A stretch of 64,000 nt of DNA from Phanerodontia chrysosporium (taxonomy: Eukaryota > Basidiomycota > Agaricomycetes > Polyporales > Phanerochaetaceae): positions 1,550,001 to 1,614,000 of the forward strand of contig MJGA01000004.1 of NCBI GenBank assembly GCA_001910725.1, written 5' to 3'. The translations under genes and the position numbers were made by a program. Positions 12,144 to 24,813 of this stretch are shown one piece after another; the stretch's first letter is position 1, and each line of letters starts with the position of its first letter. The notes under the pieces were generated by a model that searched no databases, was not told the DNA's origin, and was given only the letters and a program-made list of their open reading frames with translations.

Positions 12144-15080
12144 CTACCTTGCCGCGAGCGCGACGCTGATCTCCGAAACAACGTCCAAGACCTCCGCGAC
12201 CCATGGCTCGGTGACCTGGCGCTCCGTATCCAGTCGCAGCGCCTCGGTCTCGTGGTGGCGTGCCGCGGCCGCATCGCGTTCCGCCGTGCGCTCGAGATTG
12301 TGGTACACGACAGACAGAAGGAACTGCACATCCTGCAGGGCACGCAGCATCTCGAGGGCGGCGTAGTCATTCTCGGCGAGTGCCAAGTAGCGCAGGCTGT
12401 TCTCGAGTGCCTCGGCTAGGGAACAGTGTTTGTGTTAGTGTATGCATGGAAAGCTGCGAAGTCGCCACTGACGGTTTGACTCCTCGGAGACAATGATGCA
12501 CCGCGCGAGCGTGAAGCATGCGAATGCGCGCTGCTCCCGGTCGTCGCCATTGATGACCTATCAGCGATGAGCAGCCTGGCATGTGCAATGCTGCACTGCA
12601 ACGTACCTGTGGCATGATGTCCTCGAGCAACCTCCGACACCACTTCGTCATGCCATATTCAAGCCCTACATCCGCAAGGAGGATGATCGCGGTGCGATAG
12701 CTCCCGAAGCGCTGCTGGAATTCGGCGTGCCAAAGGACGTTGAGGAGCGGCTCGACGCTGTTCTGCGCCTGCTTCACCTGCTGTGCGGGCGTCAGCGCCT
12801 CTCACGGCGATCCGACGGCTACGCGGGGGGACGCACCTTGGCGAGGAGCACCTCGAAGAGGGGGTCGCGGATGAGCGAGCCGAGCGGCGGCGCCCTCTCG
12901 CCAAACCAATACTCGCGCGGGTGGTATGTCCCCGGCGGTCGCTGGGGGAGGAGGAACTCGTGGTACAGGCGTTCCTGGCCGCTGCATGATGTGTCAGCGG
13001 CGGGATATGCTGGCCGCAAGGGAGGCAGGGATAGCTACCGACGGCTCGCGCGCAGGACGAGGACATGCCAGACTTCATTGGCCCACTGCTGGGCATCAAC
13101 GGCCGTGAGCCCCGCCCATACGTGTGGCTCGAGAAGGTCCGCGATTGCCTCTTGGTACTCGCCTTGCCGTGCGCGCTGGAAGATGTCAGCAAGGCGTGAC
13201 CCTCCAGCTCGTCCGAGCGGCACTCACACGGTAGGCACGGTTCAGCTGCGACACGAGCCGTGAATTGTCAGGGCTCCCCGCCTCGGTCAGCGCGGTCACG
13301 ATGTTGTCTGCGACTTCCGCGAGTTGGTTGTTCCCTGGAGAGGTGTGTGAGCGGCGTTGGCGGGGGTGCGTCGGGAGAACGGACCCATCATGTTCCACGC
13401 AACACTTTCCACAGCCAGAACGCCCCACTGCTCTGCCTCTGTGATCATCTGATTCTGTGTGTCTGACCAGGCGTCATACACTACGGCAGCCTGCGTTATG
13501 CGCTCGAAGGAGGCCGAGAGGGGTTGTTGCTATTGGTGCGCGATCGTCAAGCACGCCACAGATAGGCACGGGAGGGCAAGACTCACAAAGCCAACGGTCA
13601 GGAGCTTCTTCACGTCATAGAGGACCTCCCAGGGATGGAGTTCGGACTGTACCTCGTTGATGAGCGGCCGTTTTCCGCGCTCCAGTGAGGGAAGGCGGTT
13701 CATGAGCCTTGGCTTCTGTCTCAGCCGGACCGCCGAGAAAAGGACAGAATGGGACGTACCCTGTACAGTGCTGCAGCGTCAGGCGATCGTTACATGTGCG
13801 TGCAGTGGTGATAGCCTCTTGGAGCAGCTGCGCAAACCGGTCAGCGGGGCTGCGAAACCGGGAGGGGACCTACTTTTCGGCAGGCCGGATACTCATGCCG
13901 CAGATAATGCATACGGGCCATATTGAGAAGAGCATGTTGTCGGAGGCCACTGGAGCGCAGCGTCAGTCTGTGCGCTTCGAAGTTTCACATGGGTTGGCTC
14001 ACGAGTCGTTTTGGTCGTGGAAATGCTGTTCAAAATATTTCCGGAGGTGCTCTGACGCGACGATCTCGTCCCCTGTGGCTAGGCCTAGCTTCCACCTATA
14101 CGTCTGATGAACGGCTTTCCCACAGGAGGCGGGAAGGGGTAGCCTTACAAGGCATAGTCTTCAGGGTAGGCGTATTCCTTCTTTTCGGAGTCGGTCTTGA
14201 AGATATGAAATGCTGCGCCCCCATCGGTATTTGCAACGGCCGACACAATAGCAAATCACGTACAGTTGTTGAGGAGGTCTTTGCGCACGCGGTACGCGCT
14301 CTCGTCGAGCCTGCCGAACACCCAGTGGTGAAACTCGTGCCACAGCCCGCTGACGGCCTCAAAGGAAAGTTTCATAAAGGTGACATAGCACCTCCGAGTG
14401 AAGTAGCCGAAGAGGGACCGGCGAGCCTAGAGTGGATGTTGGCACGTTTGCTCATGCCGGTCTGGTGGACTTACGAAGCGGGCTCCCTGTCTCATGAGCC
14501 GATGGGGCTACTGATAAAGCTGAATTGGTGTAGCTCACCTCGTCTTCCTCTCTCCCGACAAATAGAGGAGGTATTGCTGGTGTCACACATGTATCAATTG
14601 GGACAGGAGGGTGGTGCCACGACAAACCTTGGAAGAAGACTACGAGCTGGTCCGGCGTTACCACTTTTTTGGGCTATGCAAAGAGTATCAGCTGCCTCGG
14701 TCAGCTGTTTTCCTTGCGGAGCATACCCATGATTCGATATCGGCGAGGGCCTGTTCTACGGCTTCGTCTCCGCCCTTCGCACCTTGGCGCAACTCTGTCA
14801 TGAGCTGTCGGAAGGTAGCGGGCTGTCTGCACTGTGTTCAACTTCAGTGTCTTCTCCAGCCAAGTGCTGCTCCAACAGCACGTACCTCGGCGACCTCTGT
14901 GATGAGGACGCGGTAGGCATGAAGGAGGAAGCTGGCTGGGAGATCGAGGCTTGTGCAGAACAAAACGATGAATATATTGAGAATATTTATGTGGTGTGGC
15001 TTGAGGTCGTGTGCGGTTGGCGGCGGGGATGCGTTTGGGTGCGGCTGAGGCCGCTGGTTCTGGGGAGTGACGGTGGCCAT
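12144..15080 (-). CDS. APC5: Anaphase-promoting complex subunit 5
   Basis: Seventeen exons: 15080-14886, 14822-14727, 14673-14628, 14576-14539, 14426-14264, 14212-14149, 14095-14003, 13949-13874, 13827-13760, 13707-13587, 13529-13385, 13334-13228, 13175-13039, 12981-12837, 12780-12607, 12557-12473, 12415-12144; 674 aa. APC5 is a TPR scaffold in the platform of the APC/C ubiquitin ligase that drives mitotic exit. The N-terminus has the family helix HDLKPHHINILNIFIVLF. Next come RSLFGYFTRRCYVTFMKLSFE, the TPR-type ALLNMARMHYLRHEYPA and the C-terminal RYLALAENDYAALEMLRALQD repeat region. All seventeen phases match, which supports the model. It is one of the most intron-dense genes here and starts 168 bp from the divergent NOC3 gene. 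Confidence 0.85.
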
Positions 15081-15248
15081 GGCTTGAGCTGGGCGGCGGT
15101 GGCGGAGACGGAGCAGCGGCGTCAAGTCCCAACCCAACGCGTCGCGCGTGGCGTTTTGATGATCGTGCGAATTTGATGCGCCCTCGACTCGAATTTTGGG
15201 TAGGCGCCCGCTCGTACACTCCGCTGCACGTCCTCTGCCGTCCTCGCC

Positions 15249-18179
15249 ATGGCCTTCAAAGGCAACAAAAAGCGGGCTGCTCAGCCTGTCGCTGTGCGTA
15301 CCAGCGTGCACGTTAGTTATCTTGGTCTCACAGTTCTCTCAGGGGCCCTCCAAAAAGCGCAAGGTCGCACCCACCGAGACACTCGACTCTGGTAGCAGCA
15401 AGAAGAAAGTCAAAGCCAAGGGCAAGGAAAAGGCTGCAGACAGGGAGACCATACCAATACCTGTGCACCTAGACGATGGAGACGTGGAGCTCTCGGACGA
15501 GGACATGGACATGCTAGAGGAGTACGGCGGCGCCGTCTCGTTCCTGAGCAGGCTAGACGAGAAGGGAATAGCAAAGTGCGTGTCACTCATCATGCGCAGA
15601 GACGTGGGCTTCATGCATGTACATTTAGGAGCAAAAAGGAAATTGACAGACTGCATCGCATGCACAAACCAGCTCGCGTGCCTGTCAAGGACGACCTGCC
15701 ATCCTTGGACTCGGACGAGGAAGAGGAAGACGAGGAGCAGTGGAGTTCTGACGCGGAGTCATCAGGCGAAGCGGATGGTACAGATGATGGCGAAGAGGAC
15801 TCTGACGAAGACGATGAGCCCGTGTCCGACTCGGACGAAGCTTCACTGTCCGGCTCAGACGCACCTCCAAAGCGCAAGAAGGCCAAACGGCGCGACTCGG
15901 ACGACGAAGAAATGCCTTACGAAGCGGCGCCGCGGAAGCGCAGGCCGTCTTGGGAGCCTGAATCCGACAAGGACGAAGGCATAGAGCGTCTGCCGATCAA
16001 GCTACCGGGTGGTCGTGTGCTCAAGAGCAAGGAGAAGGTACACCTACCTCAGGAGGAGAAGGAGGAGAGCTCTGACGAGTCTGACGCGACGCCTCCTCCC
16101 GAAGAGAAACCCAGGGTGGAGGATGTGTCTACCGGCGCGCGTTTCGGTCGGCCCGCCGTCGTGGACGTCGTCAGCCAGAAATCCCGAAAGGCTCGGATAC
16201 AGGCCGCAAAGGAGCAGATTGCCGGTATCTGCCAGGAAATCGTGGCAGACCCGGAGAACAGCGCAAGTGGCTTCGTACGCCATCGCCCATATGCTTTGAC
16301 TGACTATTGCTACAGTTGGGACTTCTTCGGCGTCTCCACACGTTCTCCCTGCCCGAGATCTCGACCCCCTCCCACCCCGAGCCTGTGCCGAACGATCCCT
16401 TGATTCGCAAGTTGACGTTCTTGTCCCAGCTCGCTGTTTTCAAGGACATTATTCCTGGTTACCGCATTCGTGCTCTCACGGACAAGGAGAAGGCCGAGAA
16501 GGTCAGTCAGATGGTCCAGAGGACGCGTGACTGGGAGCAGGGTCTCGTCGGCGTATACCAGCAGTATCTTCGATCTCTAGAGGCCGAGGTCAAAGGTACG
16601 GCCACCCTCATTCCGGATCCATGAAACAGTGTCTGAACGCACTAGCACCGATTAGCCAAGAGCGAGCTAGGTGAGGTCGCGCTACAGTGCATGTGCACTC
16701 TTTTGGTCGAGGTCACGCACTTCAACTTCCGAACCAACCTTATGAGTACGATTGTTGCCGCCCTCAGCAAGAAGTCCTGGGATAAGGTAGGAATTCCCCA
16801 TTCAGCCTTTATTTCCCGTACTCTCGGCTCATGCACCGCGCGTTACAATTAGACATCGGACCTCTGCCTCAACACCCTCATCGCCGTCTTCCGGGCCGAC
16901 AACACAGGTGTCCCTTCTTTGGAGATTGTCCGGCTGCTGAACCGCATGATTAAGGAGCGGAGGTTCAACGTCCACCCGGAAGTTCTGACGTGCCTTGCCC
17001 ACTTGCGGCTGAAGACCGAACTCGGCGTCCGCGCATCAGAAACCAAAGCCGACAAGCCTGATGAGCTCAAGATGGGCAAGGGCAAGGCTGCCGCGCGCCG
17101 CGCGAAGGGCAAGGAGACAGGACAGCCACACTTGAGTAAGAAGGCGAAAAAGGTGCTCAAGGAAAAGAAGGAAATCGAGAAGGAGATGAGCGAGGCCGCG
17201 GCGGAGGTTGACAAGGAAGAGCGCGCCGCTAACGTGAGTGGTGGACCCGCAACATTCCTGCCACCCGCCACCGGAGACTGATGCCCCTTGCCCAACCAGC
17301 AAACAGAGACGCTCAAGCTGCTGTTCGTGCTCTACTTCCGGATTCTCAAGAACCCTCACCCGACGCCGCTGCTACCGGCGGCGCTGCGTGGTATCGCGAG
17401 ATTCGCCCATCTGGTCAACATCGATTTTTTCAAGGACCTGATGCAGGTCCTGAAGGAACTGATGACTCGGGAAACGCATTCTCCAGATGACGACAGCGCT
17501 CAGCCGTTCGGCGCTGAGATTCTCCCACACGTCAGACTGGTGCAGCATCAGCTGCTGTGCATCGTTACCGCATTCGAGCTCTTGTCTGGTCAAGGTGAGC
17601 GGCCGCACCCCGCCTCTGTCTCCACACACCTCAATGCTGACACGCGCACCCAGGAGAGGCGTTGGAAATCGACCTGAGCGACTTCATCACGCGGCTGTAC
17701 GCGATGCTGCCGTCGCTCGCGCTCATGGCGGACATCGAGGCGCCGCCGCCGACCTCATTCCGCGCGAGCGGCGACGTCGCGTCGCCGCGTCGCCGCGGGC
17801 GCAGAGCGTCGCGGACACGCTCTTCCGCGCGCTGCACCTCGCCTTCTCGCGCCGGACCGCGGGCGCCTCGCCGCCCTGGCGCTCCGCCGCGTTCGCGAAG
17901 CGGCTGCTCGGGGCGGCGCTGCAGTGGCCTCCGGGCACCGCCACGCGTGCCCTTGCGTTCGTCGGCGAGCTGCTCGAGCGCGACCCGAAGCTCGAGGCGC
18001 TCCTGGCGACCGACGACCGCTCCGTCGATGGCGTCTACCGCCCGGACCTTGACGACCCGCAGCTGTGCAACCCGTTCGGGACCAACTTCTGGGAGCTGCA
18101 TCTTCTCGCGGAGGCCCACTGGAGCTCGCGCGTGCGCGAGGCGGCTGCAAAGCTCCTGAATGCATCACCCGCCCAGTAA
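15249..18179 (+). CDS. NOC3: Nucleolar complex protein 3 (60S biogenesis), with one frame break
   Basis: Exons 15249-15293, 15343-15575, 15629-16262, 16316-16595, 16656-16786, 16853-17233, 17300-17594, 17654-17775, 17805-18179; about 831 aa. NOC3 works with NOC2 in transport of pre-60S particles and has been linked to replication licensing. The N-terminus is basic, then strongly acidic (DSDEEEEDEEQW). The conserved core includes GIERLPIKLPGGRVLKS, ENSLGLLRRLHTFSLPEI and NPFGTNFWELHLLAEAHW. Joining ENS to LGLLRR requires a GC-AG intron (16263-16315, donor GCAAGT). At 17776-17804 the frame changes; a GT...AG stretch of only 29 nt would restore it, but a missing base in GC-rich sequence is likelier. 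Confidence 0.88.
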
Positions 18180-18504
18180 TGACGCTGCCTGCACGGCTCG
18201 TTTTTCGTGTATCTACGCTACATTTATCACAAGCTTCCATCAGGCTCATGTTCAAATAAGTAATAAATGCGGACATATGTCGTTAAATAGCGGCTACAAT
18301 GGGTTAGAAAGCGAATCGATGTGCTATCAGTACATTAGGCGTATGCTACAACAACAGATACGCAAACATTGTTCTACGAAACTCTCGGGCCAAGGTCCGT
18401 TTTGCGGTCGAGATCAGAATGTGTCGAAAATAGGAGACCCTTCCACAGGTAGGAAAGCACTGGACCACGTTCGATCGCCTGCAATATGTTGGACCGGCGA
18501 TAGG
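18180..18504. other. Convergent 3' region (NOC3 / TEA factor)
   Basis: This AT-richer stretch contains both 3' untranslated regions. I see no gene or strong hairpin in it. Confidence 0.5.
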
Positions 18505-20439
18505 TTATGATTGTGGGTAATACATTCTACCAGGTGACGAATTCGTGCCAAGGAGCCCTGCACTGCCGCTGTCGAGTGCACCATGACCGCTGCTGCTGCT
18601 GCTGCTGCTACCTGTGCCCGGCCCTACCAAGTCCCCGGTTCCCTGCGGCAGTGCGGGCAGCTGAGGCACGGCGGGAAAGGCGTACGCGGGGCTGCCGGCG
18701 AGGTAGGCTGGCGAGTGGCCGGCGGTCGAAGGAATGGAATGCGCCATGGGCGGCGACGGGAACGACTGCGACGGAGGCCTGCTCCCCGGAGTCGCTCGGC
18801 GCTTCTGGAAGCCCAGCAGCTCTGCTGAGGGCCCGGTGCCAGCCGCGGTGCGCTCGAGGTGGAAGAGGAAGACGGCGAGGATGACGCCGTCGACGGTGAG
18901 TTGCTGCACGATGAGGTCTGAACCTGGAAAGGGGAGCGGGTGGTAATAATGTGAGCCAAATGCCGGCAAAGACACGTGACCACGGGAAGATCATCTTCGC
19001 CACGAGGCAGGCGCATTGCGAGCGGCGGAGAAGACGAGAGAAAAAGGAAGGGTGATGCTTACCATCCTGCAACCACTTGCACCTGCTCAGCGACGAGTCT
19101 GGAAGGTTGAATGTCACGGCCGGAGCGGGATGGCCGAGTGCGTGATGAATGTGAGCCTGCGGGAGACTGTCCAGCATCCCCACTTCCTGGCTGACACATG
19201 TGCGGCCCGCATAGACGGTCGTGTTGCACCTCGCTTGGGTGTGCCACTGGCTCGAGAAGGTCACGGCACCATGGAAGCCGTGCAGATTAGGAAAGGTGTA
19301 GATATCGTCAGCCGAGGGGACGGATATCTTGATGCGGAGCATGACGGTCGATGGGCCGTCATGGAGCGGCACAGGCGGTATCGCCATCCCCTGGATGATG
19401 TGGTCCACCGTGGCGGTGAAGGTGGACATGCCCTCGGCCCAAAGCGACAGGGTGAGAAACTGGGTCGGCGGCTGCATCATCGGATAGATGGGCGAGGCGT
19501 CGGCGCTGACGTTCATGTATCCAGAGAGGGGGCTGGCCGGCAGCGCGTACGGGCCTCCGCCCATGAGGAGTGGCTCGAGCTTGACAGAGCCTTTGATCCG
19601 GTCGTCCGAAGGCGGGGACGGCGGCGGTGTGCCCTGTGCGACTGCGATCGACCCCGAGACGCCAGGGTATCCGTCAAAGGAGGCGCGCCCGCCGTCCAAG
19701 GATCCAAGCGCAGTCACCGGCGACCGGTCGTGCGGGTATGCACCGCTGGAGGAGGCGCGAGTCATGAAGTCGGGCGTCATGTAGTCCGGTGTTGTCGAAG
19801 ACGACGATGGCATCGCCTCCGGGGATGGAAGACTGTCTCTGGACTCTGAGCCAGCCTTGTGCTTGGGAGACGCCAGGAGGCCGTTCTCCGCAAAGAGTTC
19901 TTCCCCGCCGGCGACCAGATGGAACTCTGCGGACAGAGGGGAAAATTTTTTGGTAAGTCGAGGAGCTGGGAAAGACGGGAGACAGGGGCGTACCTGGTTC
20001 GCCTCTCCACATGTTGCGCAAGACCTGAATGTGGCTCGCCACCTGCTTCTTGGACCGCTCGATGCCATTCTTCTTGAGGTGCTCTACGAGGAACTGGTTC
20101 CTCCAGCGGCTGCGACCACGGGAGTAGGTCGCCCAGGGAGACTCCCAGTACTCTTTGAGGCCTGGCGTACGCGGTGTGTTGGGGACGGGAAAATTTTTTC
20201 GCGTGGTGGTAGGAGAGCGTACCTTGGACGAAGACCTGCTCGACTTCCTCTGACCAGACCTCGGAGCCGTCCTTGAGGAGTTTGTGGTGTTTTCGGTGGG
20301 GGGTGAGGGACTTTGTTGGGCGCGCGTCGGACATGCACTTTTCGATGGCGAGAGGCTTTGCGCGGGCGGAGGGGGAGGGGGTGGTGGAGGAAGGGGAGCG
20401 TTGGGCGCGGACGCGACGCGACGTGCGCTCGAGGCCCAT
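18505..20439 (-). CDS. TEA/ATTS-domain transcription factor
   Basis: Exons 20439-20223, 20161-19994, 19926-19063, 18923-18505; 555 aa if the Met at 20439 is used. The TEA domain spans exons 1-2: DGSEVWSEEVEQVFVQG, LKEYWESPWATYSRG and the recognition helix SKKQVASHIQVLRNMW. It fits the AbaA/Tec1/TEF-1 family, which controls development, conidiation or filamentation in fungi. The remainder is Ser/Pro-rich with a structured block (VTFSSQWHTQARCNTTVYAG) that may be an activation or cofactor region. A run of TGC-type codons gives a poly-Ser tract (about 18588-18609). The last intron (18924-19062) is unusually long at 139 nt. It is divergent from VPS23 across 926 bp. Confidence 0.85.
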
Positions 20440-20648
20440 ATGTCGTAAGGGGGGGCGTGAGTAGGCTGGGAATAGCGATTGGGAGGGATCAGAAGGGGAG
20501 AGGGAATGCGAGCTATAGGCGTTATATACGGGCAGGAGGGAGGGGACCCTGTTCTGACGCGTATGTTCTGTGATAGCAGCACAGACAAATACAAGGTCGA
20601 CTCGGCGCCGCGCGCGCAGACGATTCGCCGGGGCCTCCGTCGTGATCC

Positions 20649-20686
20649 GGCGGCGACGGCGACGGCGACGGCGACGGCGGCGGCGG
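20649..20686. repeat. GGCGAC/GGC microsatellite
   Basis: About four GGCGAC units followed by GGC units. It lies upstream of the TEA-factor ATG. Confidence 0.8.
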
Positions 20687-21011
20687 GCACTGCAGTCCTC
20701 CTCCCCCTGACTGTCTTTCCTTTCTCTGCACACGGACGCGGCGAAGCGGTGGGTTGCAATGCAATGCAATGGACGCTGCAGACTGTTTTGTTTTATTTAT
20801 TGCATTGGTCTCTGGTGCTCCACTACACAATAGCAGCGCGAACTGGAAAGCCCCCGTACGTGGCGGGACCCACAGAGAGCGTCCTTTGAGGCTTCCATAG
20901 ATGGGAGGAGGCCTCGCCAAAGAGAGAAACAGAAGCCAAGGGCCGGATACGGATGCGGACACATGGACCGGGAGAGGAGGAGGCGCAGCCGGCGGGCGAG
21001 GACCGGTGCCT

Positions 21012-21040
21012 GTGGTCGTGTCGTGGTCGTGGTCGTGGTC
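21012..21040. repeat. GTGGTC hexamer repeat
   Basis: Slightly imperfect GTGGTC units in the TEA/VPS23 divergent region. Confidence 0.75.
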
Positions 21041-21365
21041 GCCTGCATCTGCCCTGGCAACGCCATCCCAAGGGAGAGGAGAGAGACAATTAAGTGCACC
21101 GGCCAAACAGAGCCCAACTCGGGTATCCGATGCAGATCAGGCTGGCTGCCTCGTGCAGCGGAAGCAAATCTTGCTCGCGCGCGGAAGCATCTGCACACCC
21201 AGAATCTCGTTTAGCCGACGCGTACGGCACATATGACCCCAGAACTTGTCCCAACTCTCTTTCCCTTGTCCTTCCCTTTTTCGGGCGGAGTCGCACCTCT
21301 TTCACGCCCCGACCCCCGCCACGCCCCCGCCCCGCCCCGGCGCCTACGCGTGCCCCGCCCCCGTC

Positions 21366-23605
21366 ATGGCCTCCCCGCTCGTCCAGCAGTGGCTGCGACA
21401 GAACACCCAGAGCTACCCCTTCCCCGACGCCGTCTACGCACACACAGACAGCGCACTCGCCCGCTACGCCTCCCTCAGGCCAAAGACCGACGTCTACAGT
21501 TCAGTCCCTCTCTCTCTCCCCACCACCCACCGCCGGACACTCACACAAACCGTGCAGCGTACGACGACGGCCGCACCCAGCTCCTCCTCTGCCTCCATGG
21601 CCTCTTGCCCATTGCCTACCGCGGCGCCTCCTACAACATCCCGATCGCCCTCTGGATAACCAGGGAATACCCGCGCCAGCCTCCGATCGCCTACGTCGTC
21701 CCCACCAGCGACATGCTCGTCCGACCCAGCAAGCACGTCGACGTCAGCGGCAGGTGCGAGATCGACTACATTGCCAATTGGGCAAGGAAATGCGAGGTGC
21801 GTCCGTCCTCGATCGCGTTCAGGAGGCCGCCCGCTGCACACAGCGACTGACTCCCCCGCCTCGTCCCTTTGCGCCCCCGCGATCGCAGGGCTGCAACATT
21901 GTGGCGTTGCTCGAAGCGATGCAGGACCACTTCTCTCGCGAGCCGCCGGTCTACGCGAAGCCAAGGACTGCCTCCGCGTCCCCAGCACCGCGGTCCGAGC
22001 CACGCCGCCCAGAGACAACAGCCAGTCCTGACTACTCCGCGCGCCCGCCACCTCCTTTGCCAGGCACGCGCCCGCCGCAACAGCCCCAAGCACTACCTGC
22101 TCCTCCGCCACGCAGTGACGATCGCCCGCCGTTGCCTTCGAAGCCAAGCATTGCGAGTCCTGTGCCCGCGGCTGTTGCTACCGCAGGGCCATCCGCGGAT
22201 GTCCGACCCAGTCCCATACCGCCGGTGAGTGCGCCCCGACTTCTCCAGCACAGTCCCCGCATCAATTGTTCTACGTCCCAGCAGCCCGCCCTAGCCACCC
22301 GCCCGCCACCGCCCTTGCCTCCACATCCACCCCAAGACGCTGAGCTCCCTCAATATAGAAGCAGTCAGGGGCCTCCGCGTTATTCGGCCACAGACCGCCC
22401 AATTGTGAACCCGTCGCCAGCGTCGGTGCAGCAGCAGGCGGGCTTAGCAAGCCAGGTTACGTGGGCACCGAGCCCGCCGATCGATCCTAGTCGTGCACCG
22501 CGCTATGCGTCCCCGCCAGGGCCCCCGCCCGCGTCGACGCGCCCTCCCATGAGCGCGATTCCAACGGCCTACGCTCCACCGCAGCAGCCGCCTCCGCCGG
22601 TCCCTGGGCCTCCGCGGATCTCACAGCCGCAGCCCCAACAACCACCGGTGCCTCTACCTCCGCCATTCTTGTCGCCTCAGTCGACAGGCACTGCCCATGT
22701 CAATGCAGCACATGGGCACGGACAATTGCAGCCACAGCCACCGGTCCCTCCTCCGCCTCCGCATGCTCATCCTGGTGCGCTGCCTGCGCCAGGGCCGCGC
22801 CCGCCGCCGTCGATACCTCCGCCCGACCTGTTAGATGCGGAGGACGAGGCAGTTCCGTCCATCGCGCCGGCAGCTCAGGCCCCTGCGCCACCGCGTCCGC
22901 CGAACCCGGAGCTGGCCCGCCTGCACGAGCAGGTGCACGCCAAGCTCGCGTCGGAGCTCGCGTCGCTGACGCAGGCGATGGCGCTCGACGGCGAGCGGCT
23001 GCGCGCGCACCAGAACGACCTGCTCGCGGGAGAACCGGCGATCCGCGACGAGATGGCGCGCCTGGAAGCGGTCCGAGACGTCTGCCTGAGCGTCAGCGCG
23101 CGCGTCAAGGCGGTCGTCGCAGACGCGGAGCGGAACGTGGCTGAGCTTAAACGCAAAGGAGACCCCGACGTCGACGAGCTCGTCTGTGCCACCACGATCG
23201 TCCACAACCAGTGCGTGCCGCTCGTTCCCCAATTGTCATCGTCCCCGGCCCTGTTTCGCGTCTCCATTCACGGGCTAAATCTGGCACTTGTTCCCCATTG
23301 TAGGCTTATCAATTTAGTCGCGGAAGACAATGCCATCGAAGATACGATATACCATCTCCACAGGGCCCTGAACGCCGGGCGAATCGACCTGGAACGTTTC
23401 CTCAGGGTACGTCATTCTTTTAACCGCGCGGCCCCCAGGGCCGGAACCTCTCGAGTGCAGACGTTTATTGCTTATCACGCGCGGTCTGCAGACGACGCGC
23501 AGCCTGGCCGAGGAACAATTCATGAAGCGGGCGTTAACAGAGAAGATTCTGACCGGGGTACCGATGAGGGATTTTGCAATGACCATGCGTCCCGAGTGGT
23601 CGTAA
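21366..23605 (+). CDS. VPS23: ESCRT-I subunit VPS23/TSG101
   Basis: Exons 21366-21498, 21558-21796, 21889-22224, 22282-23210, 23304-23406, 23492-23605; 617 aa. VPS23 recognises ubiquitinated cargo at endosomes. Residues 1 to about 145 form the UEV domain (YDDGRTQLLLCLHGLLP, YNIPIALWITREYP, CEIDYIANW, CNIVALLEAMQDHF), without the catalytic Cys of E2 enzymes. A very long Pro-rich linker follows, then a coiled-coil stalk (KLASELASLTQAMALDGERL) and the C-terminal steadiness box (NAIEDTIYHLHRALNAGRIDLERFL, KRALTEKIL). The intron at 22225-22281 is 57 nt, a multiple of three without stops, so retention would only lengthen the linker. Confidence 0.93.
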
Positions 23606-24813
23606 GGGGGAGCACGGCTTCTAGCGTCTCGACACCTGTTGTCCCATCCGTACTTTTGCACAGCAATATCCTAGGACGTGGCGTCCGGTCGTGTTCCAGA
23701 CCCGCCCGCGGTCGCGGGCATGCGCGTGACAAGGTGCTCTCGCCTGAACCGGCCTCCCGCGCGTCACGAACCCCGCGCGCGCGCGCGCGCCCACGCTCCC
23801 CAGATCAGCCGCTGCCCTCCTCCCTTTTTCTTTCCACGTCCCCCTCGCTCGCCGTCCGTTTGGCATGGGCCCCTCCGGCACGCACGCGCGCGCGGGCGCA
23901 CGACTTTGATGCTCTTTCCCTCTGGCACGCCTAATTGTTGCGCGAGCTTCGGGCTCCCCGCCGAGGGCCCCCCGCGCGCGCGGGTGAGCACCGCTCGCTG
24001 TCGCACATGGCGTGGCGCCGCCGGGTCACCCGCCCCCGCAGCTGGACGGCCCCGTCAGGAGGCCGCCGGCCGCGCGCGTATATGCGGGAGGCGTCAGCTG
24101 CTTTTTCTTTGCCCCACCCTCTTGGAGCGACGCGCTTTGTTTCTTTGTGTTCGCCGCGGCGTCACTGTGTGTTGGGGACGGAGGATTCTCTCCCTCCTTT
24201 GCGCTGCTCAGGGTCTACTCGCGTGCGCCAGAAAAAAATCACGGGCCAGCTGCGACCGCGGCGGCGGGGATGGATGCGGCGTGATGATTGGCCCGTACTG
24301 GTCGGAGGATTCGCGCGCGGCGCGCTGCGTTGGCAAGGGGGGAGGACACGCGCTGCGTTGGGACCCCGTCACACGCGGGCGTCACGGTCTCCCCGCGCGC
24401 CCGTTCTATGAACGCCTTGCGCCCGCGACTGCCCAGAAGAGACGAGCGGGGGACGATGCTTGCGAGATGCCGCGCTAGGCTGATCGATGCTAATACTCTA
24501 CAGGTTATCACAATAACGCTACACGGGCAGGGGTTCGAGAACCGCCGCAGAGACCGATACGACGCAAACTCGGAGAAACAAAAACCACTACTGGGAAGGA
24601 CGAGTCGCATCATGTGTATATGTTACGGCAGCAATTCAGGTCATCAGAGGTCTGGATCAGAGCACACGAAGGGGCACGAGAGGATTAGGTAGCCAGGAGA
24701 GGAGCGAGACCCAATGCGCACATCGAAACATTAATCAATCAATAAACAAGGGGCAATTCGAATGGATCGTCAGAAATCTTGTTCGTTCGTTGTTCGTATG
24801 TTCGTGTCTGGCA
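23606..24813. other. GC-rich intergenic stretch between VPS23 and SRC1 3' ends
   Basis: A 1.2 kb convergent region. It has a (CG)n run at 23774-23790 and very GC-rich sequence to about 24480, then AT-richer sequence next to the SRC1 stop. Long open frames exist on both strands but show no domain, plausible start context or splice structure. I see no gene here. Confidence 0.5.

Larger units (their letters stand above)
20440..21365. other. Divergent intergenic region (TEA factor / VPS23)
   Basis: It holds the promoters and probably the long 5' leader of the TEA-factor gene. It contains two hexamer tandem repeats, listed separately. Open frames here are byproducts of the GC-rich repeats. Confidence 0.5.

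Noticed and set aside
21094..23934. Continuous 946-codon frame covering the VPS23 region
   Set aside because: It is the frame of the main VPS23 exons extended through introns and beyond both ends. The UEV domain requires splicing and a start at 21366.
23678..24478. Long plus-strand open frame downstream of VPS23
   Set aside because: It arises in extremely GC-rich sequence with few stops, contains runs from a CG repeat, and has no domain, splice pattern or plausible start.
24480..24560. GGTTCGAGAACC, resembling a tRNA T-arm
   Set aside because: No acceptor stem, D-arm or anticodon arm can be built around it.
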